A stretch of 64,000 nucleotides of DNA, taken from Bradyrhizobium tropiciagri. GTDB taxonomy: Bacteria; Pseudomonadota; Alphaproteobacteria; Rhizobiales; Xanthobacteraceae. The position numbers and the translations under genes are program-made. Where the stretch lies: positions 124,001 to 188,000 of the forward strand of contig NZ_JAFCKF010000008.1 of assembly GCF_018130545.1 (NCBI RefSeq), written 5' to 3'. The notes beneath the pieces are model-generated. The model was not told where the DNA came from and searched no databases. It saw nothing but the letters and a program-made list of their open reading frames with translations. Below are positions 7,890 to 16,043 of this stretch, one piece after another. Within the stretch, counting starts at the first letter, position 1, and each line of letters opens with the position of its first letter.

Positions 7890-7983
7890 TCCGGAAACGT
7901 GCGAAGCGGTTTTTAAGAAGGATCATGCTAAAATAGGAAACTAGAGCGCGATGACGATTCAACCAAATCTCATCGCGCTCTAG
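7883..7983 (+). repeat. Two-hairpin dispersed repeat, family A, copy 1
   Basis: Hairpin 1 has 10-bp arms AGCATGATCC (7883-7892) and GGATCATGCT (7920-7929); hairpin 2 has 14-bp arms CTAGAGCGCGATGA (7941-7954) and its complement (7970-7983). The shared core GTGCGAAGCGGTTTT lies in loop 1. Other copies: 37796-37867, 41811-41890, 42497-42592 and a worn one at 10168. It supplies the stop codon of the gene before it. Confidence 0.85.
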
Positions 7984-8087
7984 TCGTAAGCCAGGCACCA
8001 TCCGTCCCCGCGCAGCCAGCAATGCTCATCGGGAATCCCGGCATCGCAATAGAGCCGCGTCCTCCCGCGTGTTGTGTGATTTGACAC
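7980..8087 (-). pseudogene. Possible remnant or tiny Cys/Trp-rich peptide frame
   Basis: On the minus strand a frame of 35 codons from a GTG at 8087 ends at the TAG at the edge of the family A repeat. Its tail, RLYCDAGIPDEHCW then LRGDGWCLAYD, looks like real protein rather than random translation, with three Cys and two Trp in 25 residues. There is no ATG and no clear ribosome binding site, and the start region overlaps the hicB operator. Best read as the end of a decayed gene or an unannotated small peptide; low certainty. Confidence 0.25.
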
Positions 8088-8109
8088 ACCAAGGTGTGTC
8101 AAATAGCAT
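8080..8109 (+). promoter_or_regulatory. hicB promoter with embedded 24-bp operator
   Basis: TTTGACACACC (8080-8090) and GGTGTGTCAAA (8093-8103) are exact inverted repeats separated by AA. The same bases give a -35 TTGACA (8081-8086), 17-bp spacer and -10 TAGCAT (8104-8109), so the operator covers the -35 and the whole spacer. Twenty-two bp later comes the hicB ATG with CGGAGG before it. HicB antitoxins bind such sites through their DNA-binding tail, so this is very likely an autoregulatory operator. Confidence 0.78.
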
Positions 8110-8130
8110 ACATCAACGACGGAGGCCACA

Positions 8131-8628
8131 ATGAAGAGACGGCTTTATCCGGCCGTGCTGGAGCGCGGTCCGCGCGGCACGTTCGGGGCATGGTTTCCGG
8201 ATTTTCCGGGCTGCGTCGCCGGCGGCAAGTCGCAGGAGGAGGCGATCGAGCGCGCCGAGCATGCGCTGGCGCAGGCGATGGATGGTTGGGTCGAGCAGGG
8301 CCACGCGCTGCCGGAGCCGACGCCGATCGAGCGGATCGTTCCGCCGAAGGGCTCTGACGTTGCCGCCTTCTTCATGGTCGGCGTCGATCCGCCCGATCCA
8401 TCCGAGCGCGTGAATGTCTATTTGCCGAAAAGCCTGATCACACGGATCGACAAGCGTGCGGCCGAGCTCGGCATGAGCCGTTCGAGCTTCTTCGGCTTTG
8501 CGAGCTCGCTCGCGCTCGAATGGCCGGGCGGCTATCCGCGCGGCGCCCCGATCGCGCCGCGCTCCAAGGTGCACAAGACCGGCGCGCTGCGCGCCGAGAA
8601 ACGGCCGGGCAAGAAGCCGGTGCGGTGA
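8131..8628 (+). CDS. HicB-family antitoxin-like protein, no adjacent HicA
   Basis: 165 residues. Residues 1-70 are a HicB domain (YPAVLERG...GAWFPDFPGCVAGGKSQEEAIERAEHAL). Residues ~105-140 are a ribbon-helix-helix DNA-binding segment (ERVNVYLPKSLITRIDKRA, then MSRSSFF). The tail is Lys/Arg/Pro-rich. HicB normally neutralises the small RNase toxin HicA encoded next to it; no HicA-like frame with the conserved His lies on either side within 250 bp. It may be a solitary regulator. The palindromic operator at 8080-8103 supports autoregulation. Confidence 0.85.
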   Translation: MKRRLYPAVLERGPRGTFGAWFPDFPGCVAGGKSQEEAIERAEHALAQAMDGWVEQGHALPEPTPIERIVPPKGSDVAAFFMVGVDPPDPSERVNVYLPKSLITRIDKRAAELGMSRSSFFGFASSLALEWPGGYPRGAPIAPRSKVHKTGALRAEKRPGKKPVR

Positions 8629-8654
8629 TGGTTGTGCGTCGGAATACACTGATG

Positions 8655-8774
8655 TCGTCCTGGCGAAGGCCAGGACCCATTACCCCAGATGGTGATTGTT
8701 GAACGTAGCTGGGGCCGCGCTCCCCTCTCACAACATGATTCGGTGGTTATGGGTCCTGGCCTTCGCCATGACGA
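8655..8774. repeat. MITE-like repeat family B, copy 1
   Basis: Terminal inverted repeats of 26 bp (8655-8680 and 8749-8774, one mismatch) that begin TCGTCCTGGCGAAGGCCAGG and contain their own hairpin (CCTGGC/GCCAGG). The interior includes ATTACCCCA and CGGTGGTT, shared with the copies at 36059 and 43224. Length 120 bp. Confidence 0.85.
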
Positions 8775-8922
8775 CGCCGGAGTATGAGTCTTCGATCAGC
8801 CCCACCCTCGTGCGCCTCCCGCATGGCCTACGTCCGTTTGCGCCGGTTGATCGGCCTGCACCCGCTCTCCATAGTGTCCACGATTTGGAGGCTCCCGCCG
8901 GGGCTTCAGTGCGGGACCACCG

Positions 8923-10167
8923 ATGATCGATGTGACGGCTGTGGATGAAACCAGCGATGACGCGCGGGCGCGCAGCAATGTATGGCGGCTTGCGGCGGCG
9001 CAGGCGCTGACCGGCGCCAATTCGGCCGTGATCTTCGCCACCGGCTCGATCGTCGGCGCGACGCTGGCGCCTGATGTCTCGCTCGCGACGGTGCCGCTCT
9101 CGATGTATGTGCTCGGGATGGCCGCCGGCACGCTGCCGACCGGCGCGATCTCGCGCGCCTATGGACGGCGCGTCGCCTTCATCGTCGGCACCTTCTGCGG
9201 CACGCTCACCGGCGCGCTCGGTGCCTGGGCGATCCTGCATTCATCGTTCTGGCTGTTCTGCGGCGCGACCTTCCTCGGCGGGCTCTACGGCGCCGTCGCG
9301 CAGTCCTATCGCTTTGCGGCGGCCGATGGCGCCAGCGTCGCGTTCCGGCCCAAGGCGGTGTCCTGGGTGATGGCCGGCGGCGTGTTCGCCGGCGTGCTCG
9401 GACCGCAGCTCGTGCAATGGACCATGGACATCTGGCCGCCCTATCTGTTCGCGTTCTCTTTCGTGATGCAGGCGCTGGTCGCGCTGGTGGCGATGGCTGT
9501 GCTGTCGGGCGTCGACGCGCCAAAGCCTGCGGCGGCGGACCTGCATGGCGGCCGTCCCCTGCTCGAGATCGCCAAACAGCCGCGCTTCATTGCAGCGGCG
9601 CTGTGCGGCGTGATCGCCTATCCGATGATGAATCTGGTGATGACCTCGGCACCGCTCGCGATGAAGATGTGCGGGCTCACGGTCAGCGATTCCAATTTCG
9701 GCATCCAGTGGCACATCGTGGCGATGTATGGCCCGAGCTTCTTCACCGGCTCGCTGATCGCTCGCTTCGGCGCGCCCGCCATCGTCGCGCTCGGGCTGAC
9801 GCTGGAAGCGGTCGCCGCGATGATCGGGCTGTCCGGCATCACCGCGCCGCACTTCTGGGCGACGCTGTTCGTGCTCGGGATCGGCTGGAATTTTGCGTTC
9901 GTCGGCGCCTCTGCGCTGGTGCTGGAAACGCACCGGCCGCAGGAACGCAACAAGGTGCAGGCGTTCAACGATTTCCTCGTCTTCGGCATGATGGCGATCG
10001 GCTCGTTCTCGTCCGGCCAGCTGCTCGCGCATTACGGCTGGAACGCCGTCAACATGGTGGTGTTTCCGCCGGTGCTGCTCGGGCTTGCCGTGCTGTCGCT
10101 GGCCTCGTTCGCCAGGCGGCGGGCGAAATTGCGCGCGGTGGAAGAAATCCCGGGTTCCAGCATCTAG
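8923..10167 (+). CDS. MFS transporter, putative multidrug/sugar efflux type
   Basis: 414 residues with about 12 predicted membrane helices. The loop after helix 2 reads GAISRAYGRRVAFIVG, a variant of the MFS motif A, and a second copy lies mid-protein (GSLIARFGAPAIVALG). Preceded by a ~150-bp spacer; no partner gene or regulator is adjacent. The substrate cannot be read from the sequence. The TAG stop abuts a worn family A repeat. Confidence 0.85.
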   Translation: MIDVTAVDETSDDARARSNVWRLAAAQALTGANSAVIFATGSIVGATLAPDVSLATVPLSMYVLGMAAGTLPTGAISRAYGRRVAFIVGTFCGTLTGALGAWAILHSSFWLFCGATFLGGLYGAVAQSYRFAAADGASVAFRPKAVSWVMAGGVFAGVLGPQLVQWTMDIWPPYLFAFSFVMQALVALVAMAVLSGVDAPKPAAADLHGGRPLLEIAKQPRFIAAALCGVIAYPMMNLVMTSAPLAMKMCGLTVSDSNFGIQWHIVAMYGPSFFTGSLIARFGAPAIVALGLTLEAVAAMIGLSGITAPHFWATLFVLGIGWNFAFVGASALVLETHRPQERNKVQAFNDFLVFGMMAIGSFSSGQLLAHYGWNAVNMVVFPPVLLGLAVLSLASFARRRAKLRAVEEIPGSSI

Positions 10168-10206
10168 GCATGTTCCGGGAAGTGTGGCGTGGTTTTCCGG
10201 AAGAAC
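10168..10206 (+). repeat. Worn family A repeat (hairpin 1 only)
   Basis: GCATGTTCCGG...GGTTTTCCGGAAGAAC resembles hairpin 1 of the family A repeat with several changes and no second hairpin. It starts right after the MFS stop codon, the same position relative to a gene end as copies at 7883 and 42497. Confidence 0.5.
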
Positions 10207-10337
10207 GCGCCCAAAAGAGTTTCCTGCTGCCAGTTGCTGACACTTCGATCCGTTTCGAAGTGAATGGCTTGCACGGCTCTTTACATCGTGGGAACGGATC
10301 AATCCGGCCCTGACGATGTGAGAAGCAAGAGCAACAA

Positions 10338-11552
10338 ATGGACGCATCCTCGCCCACACAAGCAGACGAATCCTCGGTCGGTTATGAAGGCTGGCGCATC
10401 GTCGCCGTCTGCTTCCTGCTTGCGACCTTCGGCTGGGGACTGGGCTTCTACGGACAGAGCGTCTATGTCGCCGAGCTGCAGCGGCTGCACGGCTGGCCGG
10501 CGTCGCTGATCTCGTCCGGCACCACCTTCTTCTATCTGTTCGGCGCGGCGCTGGTCGCCTTCGTCAGCGAGGCGATCAAGGCGTTCGGCGCGCGCAGCTG
10601 CCTGATCGCCGGCACCCTGGCGATGGCGGTCGCAGCGGTCGCGATCGGCGAGGTGCGCGCGCCCTGGCAGCTCTATCTCGCCGATGCGCTGCTGGCGTTC
10701 GGCTGGGCCGGCACCAGCCTCGGCATCATCACCAACACGCTCGGCCTGTGGTTCGACAAGAAGCGCGGCATGGCAATCAGCCTGGCGCTGAACGGCGCGA
10801 GCTTCGGCGGCATCGTCGGCGTGCCGCTATTGGTCGCGGGCATCGGCGCGTTCGGCTTCTCCGGCGCGATGATCGCGGCCGCGGTGCTGCTGGTCGTGGT
10901 GATGGTGCCGGTCATCCTGATCTTCGTCGGACGGCCGCCGGTGCATCTGCACGCGGTGACCTCTGCGGCGGCCGACGCCCCGTCAGCGACCCAGGTACGC
11001 GCCAATGCGCTGCGCGATCTCCGCTTCCTCTCGGTCTCGATCGCCTTCGCGCTGGTGCTGTTCGCCCAGGTCGGCTTCATCGTCCACTTGATCGCCTACC
11101 TCGACCAGGTGATCGGCCGCGAGCGGGCGACGGTGGCGATGGCGCTGCTGACCGCGATGGCTGTGGTCGGCCGCGTCTCGTTTTCCTTCGTGATCGACCG
11201 GCTCAACCAGCGGCTGGCGTCGGCGCTGTCCTTTGTCAGCCAGGCGATCGCACTCGCGCTCATCATCAATGTGCACAATGATTTCGTGCAGATCGCCGCC
11301 TGCGCATTGTTCGGCTTCTCGGTCGGCAATCTGATCACGCTGCCGGCGCTGATCGTGCAGCGCGAATTCGATCCGCGCGCGTTCGGCGTGCTGGTCAGCC
11401 TGATCACCGCGATCAACCAGATCACCTACGCCTTCGGGCCCGGCGTGATCGGGCTGCTGCACGATCTCTCCGGCAGCTACGCGCTGCCGTTCTATGGCTG
11501 CATCGGGCTGGAGCTGATCGCGGCGGCGACGATCATGACGAAAGGGAAGTAG
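10338..11552 (+). CDS. MFS transporter, oxalate/formate-antiporter-like
   Basis: 404 residues, ~12 membrane helices. The pattern GYEGWRIVAVCFLLATFGWGLGFYG, then GTSLGIITNTLGLWFDKKRGMAISLALNG is that of the OFA/monocarboxylate subgroup of the MFS, where the WFDKKRGMA loop follows helix 4. Predicted inner-membrane permease for small organic acids; substrate unproven. Same strand as the MFS gene before it but 170 bp apart and of a different subgroup, so not a duplication. Confidence 0.85.
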   Translation: MDASSPTQADESSVGYEGWRIVAVCFLLATFGWGLGFYGQSVYVAELQRLHGWPASLISSGTTFFYLFGAALVAFVSEAIKAFGARSCLIAGTLAMAVAAVAIGEVRAPWQLYLADALLAFGWAGTSLGIITNTLGLWFDKKRGMAISLALNGASFGGIVGVPLLVAGIGAFGFSGAMIAAAVLLVVVMVPVILIFVGRPPVHLHAVTSAAADAPSATQVRANALRDLRFLSVSIAFALVLFAQVGFIVHLIAYLDQVIGRERATVAMALLTAMAVVGRVSFSFVIDRLNQRLASALSFVSQAIALALIINVHNDFVQIAACALFGFSVGNLITLPALIVQREFDPRAFGVLVSLITAINQITYAFGPGVIGLLHDLSGSYALPFYGCIGLELIAAATIMTKGK

Positions 11553-11576
11553 CCCGGAAGCGAGGCGGCATCCCGC

Positions 11577-12014
11577 CTACGATTTGCGGCGTGACTTCCT
11601 GGCCCTCTTCGGTTCGCCGATCTTGCCGGCCGCCGCGGCCCGTAGCAGGCGTCGGAAGGTCGGGCATTCCATGTGGCTCGGTGCCGGGCAGACGGCGGCG
11701 TGGCGCAGGCCGTCACGCATCGCGTTGAGCCTGCGGATGGTGCGGTCGAGCTCGTCGGCCTTGGTGGCAAGCATTTTCCGGTCAATGCGCGGTCTTCCAT
11801 CGGGCGCGAACATTCGCCCGATCTCGTCGAGCGAGAAGCCGGAGGCGCGCCCGAGTGCGATCAGCGCCAGCCGGTCCAGCACGCCCGGATCGAACAGCCG
11901 GCGCAGCCCGCGCCGGCCGTGCGAGGCGATCAGGCCTTTTTCCTCGTAGAAGCGCAAGGTCGAAGCGCGAACGCCCGACAGCTCCGCCACCTCCGCGATG
12001 TCGATGTCCCGCAT
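11577..12014 (-). CDS. MerR-family transcriptional regulator
   Basis: 145 residues from the ATG at 12014 (an upstream TTG-type extension of 7 residues is possible). N-terminal MerR winged helix: DIDIAEVAELSGVRASTLRFYEEKGLI, then GLRRLFD and LIALGRASGFSLDEIGRMF; a dimerisation helix follows (MLATKADELDRTIRRLNAMRDGL). The effector region has CPAPSHMECPTFRRLL with two Cys, as in several redox or metal sensors, then a basic tail. Divergent from the methyltransferase/DUF2938 pair, which it most likely controls. Confidence 0.9.
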   Translation of the reverse strand: MRDIDIAEVAELSGVRASTLRFYEEKGLIASHGRRGLRRLFDPGVLDRLALIALGRASGFSLDEIGRMFAPDGRPRIDRKMLATKADELDRTIRRLNAMRDGLRHAAVCPAPSHMECPTFRRLLRAAAAGKIGEPKRARKSRRKS

Positions 12015-12019
12015 GGTCC

Positions 12020-12050
12020 TTGACCTCAAGTTCACTTGAACTGGCAGTGT
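12020..12050 (+). promoter_or_regulatory. MerR-type operator/promoter between merR and the methyltransferase gene
   Basis: TTGACC (12020-12025) is followed by a 19-bp spacer and a weak -10 CAGTGT (12045-12050), the stretched spacing of MerR-controlled promoters. Inside the spacer AGTTCA-CT-TGAACT (12029-12042) is an exact dyad. It reads toward the methyltransferase gene and lies 6 bp before the merR start, so one site can serve both directions. Confidence 0.7.
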
Positions 12051-12112
12051 GCAGCCTACCGCTTGCGCCAGGCAAGCATCAAGGCAACCGGCAAGGCAAC
12101 AAGGACGAGATC

Positions 12113-12976
12113 ATGCGCATCGCACCGCAGGCCGAGGACGAGCAGGGCAAACTCTGGAACGGCGCCGCCGGCCGTGCCTGGGTCGAGACACGCGACGTGC
12201 TCGAGGGGATGTTCAGGCCGCTTGAGGAGCTGCTGGTTCAGGCGGTGTTCGATGCCGCGGCCAGCCGTGTGCTCGACATTGGCTGCGGCACAGGCGCCAC
12301 GACGTTCGCTGCGGCTCGAACGCTGGGCCCGCAGGGGCATTGCACTGGCATCGACATCTCCGAACCGATGATCGCAGCGGCGCGCGCCCGCGCGGAGCGG
12401 GAAGGGCGGCCGGCCAGCTTCATCTGCGCCGACGCGCAGACCTACCCGTTCACGCCCGCGAGCTTCGACATGATCATCTCGCGTCTCGGCGTGATGTTCT
12501 TTGCTGATCCAGGGCGGGCTTTCGCCAATCTACGCCGCGCGGCCCGCCCGGGTGCTGCGCTCCGCTTGATCGTGTGGCGAGGTGCCGCCGAGAATCCATT
12601 CATGACGACCGCGGAACAGGCGGCAAAGCCGTTGCTGCCGAATCTTCCGGCGCGGCGTCCCGATGCACCGGGGCAGTTCGGCTTTGCGGACCGAACGCGG
12701 GTCGAAAGCATCTTGGAGGACGGCGGCTGGGACAAGATCGCGATCGAGCCGGTCGACGCCGCGCTCAGCTTTCCGGTGTCGGAGCTGACCCGCTATGTGA
12801 GCTGGCTCGGCCCGGTCGGCGTGATGCTGCAGGGGATGCAAGAGCCGCTTCGCACGCGAGTGATCGAGACCGTCTGCGGTGCCTTCGATCGCTATATCCA
12901 CGGGAACGAAATTCGTTTCACCGCGGCCTGCTGGATGGTCGCGGCACGAGCGCCGGCGGAGGCTGCACATGGCTGA
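12113..12976 (+). CDS. Class I SAM-dependent methyltransferase
   Basis: 287 residues from the ATG at 12113, with AAGGACGAG as ribosome binding site. UbiE/Methyltransf_11-like: VLDIGCGTGATTF (motif I, ~45-57), CTGIDISEPMI (motif II), SFDMIISRLGVMFFADP (motif IV), then an insert typical of a family of MerR-linked methyltransferases (WSA/ARHGAP-like name unknown). Small-molecule substrate unknown. Overlaps the DUF2938 gene by 8 bp, so the two are coupled, and faces the MerR gene. Confidence 0.87.
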   Translation: MRIAPQAEDEQGKLWNGAAGRAWVETRDVLEGMFRPLEELLVQAVFDAAASRVLDIGCGTGATTFAAARTLGPQGHCTGIDISEPMIAAARARAEREGRPASFICADAQTYPFTPASFDMIISRLGVMFFADPGRAFANLRRAARPGAALRLIVWRGAAENPFMTTAEQAAKPLLPNLPARRPDAPGQFGFADRTRVESILEDGGWDKIAIEPVDAALSFPVSELTRYVSWLGPVGVMLQGMQEPLRTRVIETVCGAFDRYIHGNEIRFTAACWMVAARAPAEAAHG

Positions 12977-13472
12977 CGCCGTGGACTATCTCGCGAGCGC
13001 CGTGCTGATCGGGACCGGCGCGACCATCGCGATGGACATCTGGGGGATCATCCGCAGGCGCCTGCTCGGCATCCCGTCGCTGGACTATGCTTTGGTCGGT
13101 CGCTGGCTCGGCCATCTCTTATCCGGGCGCCTGCGCCACGACCGCATCGCCGCGTCACCACCGGTTGCGGGTGAGCGCGTGATCGGTTGGGCCGCGCATT
13201 ATCTGATCGGAATCGGGTTTGCCGGCGTGCTGCTTGCGATCTTCGGCCTCGATTGGGTGCGGCAGCCCACCATCGGACCGGCGCTGATGGTCGGGATCGG
13301 CAGCGTGGCCGCGCCATTCCTGGTGATGCAGCCCGCGATGGGCGCCGGCCTAGCCGCGAGCCGCACGCCCGATCCGTGGGCAGCGCGGCTGCAGAGCCTC
13401 GTGACGCATGCGGTGTTTGGCATTGGGCTCTACGCGGCCGGCTGGCTCGGGCGCGCGTGGCTGCGCTTGTAG
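12969..13472 (+). CDS. DUF2938 integral membrane protein
   Basis: 167 residues with about four membrane helices: DYLASAVLIGTGATIAMDIWG, GWAAHYLIGIGFAGVLLAIFG, TIGPALMVGIGSVAAPFLVMQPAMGAG and a C-terminal helix. The motifs MDIW near the start and PAMGAGLAASRTP mid-protein are hallmarks of DUF2938. Function unknown. Start overlaps the methyltransferase stop by 8 bp, so it belongs to the MerR-controlled unit. Confidence 0.82.
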   Translation: MADAVDYLASAVLIGTGATIAMDIWGIIRRRLLGIPSLDYALVGRWLGHLLSGRLRHDRIAASPPVAGERVIGWAAHYLIGIGFAGVLLAIFGLDWVRQPTIGPALMVGIGSVAAPFLVMQPAMGAGLAASRTPDPWAARLQSLVTHAVFGIGLYAAGWLGRAWLRL

Positions 13473-13498
13473 GGGGGCGCGTAGTCCGCGTTACGGAA

Positions 13499-13993
13499 TT
13501 ACGTCGCCCGCTGCTTCAGCAAATCCTCGAGATCCAGCCGCCGCGTGAACATCGAAAGCTTGCCGTCGGCGCCGCGCGGCCATTCGGCTTCGGGCCGGTC
13601 CCAATACAGCTCGACGCCGTTCTCGTCGGGATCGCGCAAATACAGCGCCTGGCTGACGCCGTGGTCGCTGGCGCCGTCGAGCTGGATGCCGGCCGAGATC
13701 ACCCGGTGCAGCGCGTCGGCGAGCGCCGGGCGGGTCGGGTAGAGGATGGCGGTGTGGAACAGGCCGGTGGTACCGGGCGGCGGCGGCCGTCCGCCCTTGC
13801 TCTCCCAGGTGTTGAGGCCGATGTGGTGGTGATAGCCGCCGACCGAGATGAAGGCCGCGTCCGCGCCCATCCGCTGCTGCAGTTCGAAGCCGAGCACGCC
13901 GCAATAGAAGCCGAGCGCGCGCTCGAGATCGGCCACCTTGAGGTGGACATGCCCGATCCGGGTGCCAGCAATGATGGGAGGATTTTGCGCCAT
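13499..13993 (-). CDS. VOC/glyoxalase-fold protein, catechol-2,3-dioxygenase-like
   Basis: 164 residues, two beta-alpha-beta-beta-beta modules. First half: IGHVHLKVADLERALGFYCGVLGF with candidate metal His in HVHLKV and HHHIGLNTW; second half: LFHTAILYPTRPALADAL, then HGVSQALYLRDPDENGVELYWDRP with a Glu ligand in GVELYWD. The pattern matches the CatE-like branch of extradiol dioxygenases and thiol-transferases. Single gene; neighbours do not show an aromatic pathway, so the substrate is open. Confidence 0.82.
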   Translation of the reverse strand: MAQNPPIIAGTRIGHVHLKVADLERALGFYCGVLGFELQQRMGADAAFISVGGYHHHIGLNTWESKGGRPPPPGTTGLFHTAILYPTRPALADALHRVISAGIQLDGASDHGVSQALYLRDPDENGVELYWDRPEAEWPRGADGKLSMFTRRLDLEDLLKQRAT

Positions 13994-14127
13994 AGTCCGG
14001 CTCCGATCGGGTCAGCGCCCTGCGTTACGGGCAAGGCTTCTGCCGTTGATATAGTCCGGATTTGCCGAACGCGGAGCGACCGATCCGGAAACGCAAGGTT
14101 TCCGAAAGGCGCCCCGGTCCGCCTGAC

Positions 14128-14673
14128 CTAGCAGAGCTCCGACAGCTCGCCGCCGGGCAGCTGGAACTCGAACGTGTTCAGCGTCATCGACACCATGGTG
14201 TAGTAGCCGCACAGGCCGATCACCTCGACCAGGCCGCGCTGGCTCAGCACCTCGACCGCCTCGTCATACAGTGCCTTCGGCAGGCCGTGACCTTCATGCA
14301 GTGCCTTGGCGACGTCGTAGATCACCCTGGCCTTGGGATCGTCGAAGGTCGGCGTCCGGCGCACGCGAATGTCCTCGATGATCTTCGGATCAAGCCCGCC
14401 CTTCAGCGCGAGGCGCTTGTGGGCATACCATTCGTAATGCGCAGTCCAGTGCCGCGCGGTGACCAGGATCGCGATCTCCGACAGCTTGGGCGGAAAGATC
14501 GTGTCGAAGCGCAGCACCTCGCCCAGCCGCGTGGCATGCCGTGCCATCTCGGGGCTGTTCAGCCAGGCCATCATCGGCGCCGGTGGCGCGCCGCGCTTGC
14601 CGGCGATCGACTCGTCGTAGGTTTCTTTCTGGGCGGCGTTCATTTCGCTAGGCGAAAGCAGCTTCAGCCGCAT
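14128..14673 (-). CDS. Carboxymuconolactone decarboxylase / AhpD-like protein
   Basis: 181 residues from the ATG at 14673, with AGAGGAAA 6-13 bp upstream; the longer open frame toward 15792 overlaps the convergent acyl-CoA dehydrogenase gene and is not coding. Helical CMD fold: LSEIAILVTARHWTAHYEWYAHKRLALKGG resembles the conserved helix pair, with His residues where AhpD has CxxC, and IGLCGYYTMVSMTLNTFEF near the end. The peroxidase CxxC pair is missing, so a decarboxylase-like or unknown role is more likely than alkylhydroperoxidase. Confidence 0.82.
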   Translation of the reverse strand: MRLKLLSPSEMNAAQKETYDESIAGKRGAPPAPMMAWLNSPEMARHATRLGEVLRFDTIFPPKLSEIAILVTARHWTAHYEWYAHKRLALKGGLDPKIIEDIRVRRTPTFDDPKARVIYDVAKALHEGHGLPKALYDEAVEVLSQRGLVEVIGLCGYYTMVSMTLNTFEFQLPGGELSELC

Positions 14674-14841
14674 GACCGTTTCCTCTTGTTTTTCAATCGT
14701 TACCCCATCTCGGCGATACACCCGATCGCGCAAGGTGAGTAGCGACGCCAGAGCATGGCGCGGCCGCGAGGCATATTGAATTCGGCGGCGGCGTAGGTCT
14801 AAGGTCGAATCCAATTCGTCGAATTTGACTGGAAACGCACC

Positions 14842-16026
14842 ATGGCTGACCTCGAGAAATTCCGCGCAGAGACCCGCGCCTGGCTGGAGCAGAACTGCCC
14901 GGCTGAGATGCGCAAGCCGATGACCTCGGATGGCGACACCTTCTGGGGTGGCCGCAACACGAAATTCTCGTCCGAGGCGCAGCGCGTCTGGTTCGAGCGG
15001 ATGCGCGACAAGGGCTGGACCGTGCCGCATTGGCCGAAGGAGTATGGCGGCGGAGGCCTCGACGGCGAGGAGGCCAAGATCGTGCGCCAGGAGATGGCGG
15101 CGATCGGCGCGCGCCAGCCGCTGACCTCGTTCGGCATCTCGATGCTCGGACCGGCGCTTTTGAAATACGGCACCGAGGAGCAGAAGAAGGAGCATCTGCC
15201 GAAGATCACCGCGGGCCTGATCCGCTGGTGCCAGGGCTATTCCGAGCCGAACGCCGGCTCCGACCTCGCTTCGCTGCAGACCCGCGCGGTCGGCGACGGC
15301 GACGACTACATCATCAACGGCCAGAAGATCTGGACCTCCTACGCCAACTATGCCGACTGGATCTTCTGCCTGGTGCGCACCGATCCGGCGGCGAAGAAGC
15401 ACGACGGCATCAGCTTCATCCTGTTCGACATGGCCTCGAAGGGCGTGTCGACCAAGCCGATCCTGCTGATCTCCGGCTATTCGCCGTTCTGCGAAACCTT
15501 CTTCGACAATGTCCGGGTGCCGAAGTCGCATGTGGTGGGCACCGTCAATCGCGGCTGGGATGTCGCGAAGTACCTGCTGCAGCATGAGCGCGCGATGATC
15601 TCGGGCATGGGCGAGCGCGGCGTCGGCCGTCCGCTCGGCCAGATCGCCGCCGACTCGGTCGGTGCGGATGCGCAAGGCAAGCTCGACGACGCGCAGCTGC
15701 GCAGCCAGATCGCGAACTTCGAGGTCGATGAGGCGGCGCTCGCCGCCGCCGCCGAGCGCGCGGTCGATCTCGCCAAGGCCGGGCAGTCGCATCCGGCGTT
15801 CTCCTCGGCGATGAAATATTACGGCACCGAGCTCAACAAGCGGCGCTACGAGATCCTGATGTCGGCCGGCGGCATCGATGCGCTGGAGTGGGAGAGCGAC
15901 CGCTCCAGGGGCGGCGCCCGTCCGCGCGCCTGGCTGCGCACCAAGGCCAACTCGATCGAGGGCGGCACCTCGGAGGTGATGCTCGGCATCGTCGCCAAGC
16001 GCATCCTCGATCTGCCGGGCGCGTGA
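14842..16026 (+). CDS. Acyl-CoA dehydrogenase, catalytic-type subunit
   Basis: 394 residues. FAD enzyme: helical N-domain with GWTVPHWPKEYGGGGLDGEEAKIVRQEM, middle beta domain with CQGYSEPNAGSDLASLQTRA and GQKIWTSYANYADW, and C-terminal helices. The C-terminal flavin/active-site loop SIEGGTSEVMLG keeps a Glu where the catalytic base of this family usually sits. Followed 164 bp later by a second dehydrogenase gene; pairs like this form alpha2beta2 enzymes (FadE/ChsE type) acting on bulky, branched or steroid-derived acyl-CoAs. Substrate not readable here. Confidence 0.92.
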   Translation: MADLEKFRAETRAWLEQNCPAEMRKPMTSDGDTFWGGRNTKFSSEAQRVWFERMRDKGWTVPHWPKEYGGGGLDGEEAKIVRQEMAAIGARQPLTSFGISMLGPALLKYGTEEQKKEHLPKITAGLIRWCQGYSEPNAGSDLASLQTRAVGDGDDYIINGQKIWTSYANYADWIFCLVRTDPAAKKHDGISFILFDMASKGVSTKPILLISGYSPFCETFFDNVRVPKSHVVGTVNRGWDVAKYLLQHERAMISGMGERGVGRPLGQIAADSVGADAQGKLDDAQLRSQIANFEVDEAALAAAAERAVDLAKAGQSHPAFSSAMKYYGTELNKRRYEILMSAGGIDALEWESDRSRGGARPRAWLRTKANSIEGGTSEVMLGIVAKRILDLPGA

Positions 16027-16043
16027 CGCACCGTTTCACCACG

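Noticed and set aside
7890-8130. Search for a HicA toxin gene beside hicB
   Set aside because: The only frames are short and lack the double-stranded RNA-binding fold and catalytic His of HicA.
8923-11552. Two MFS genes as a tandem duplication
   Set aside because: They belong to different MFS subgroups and share no motif beyond the general fold.
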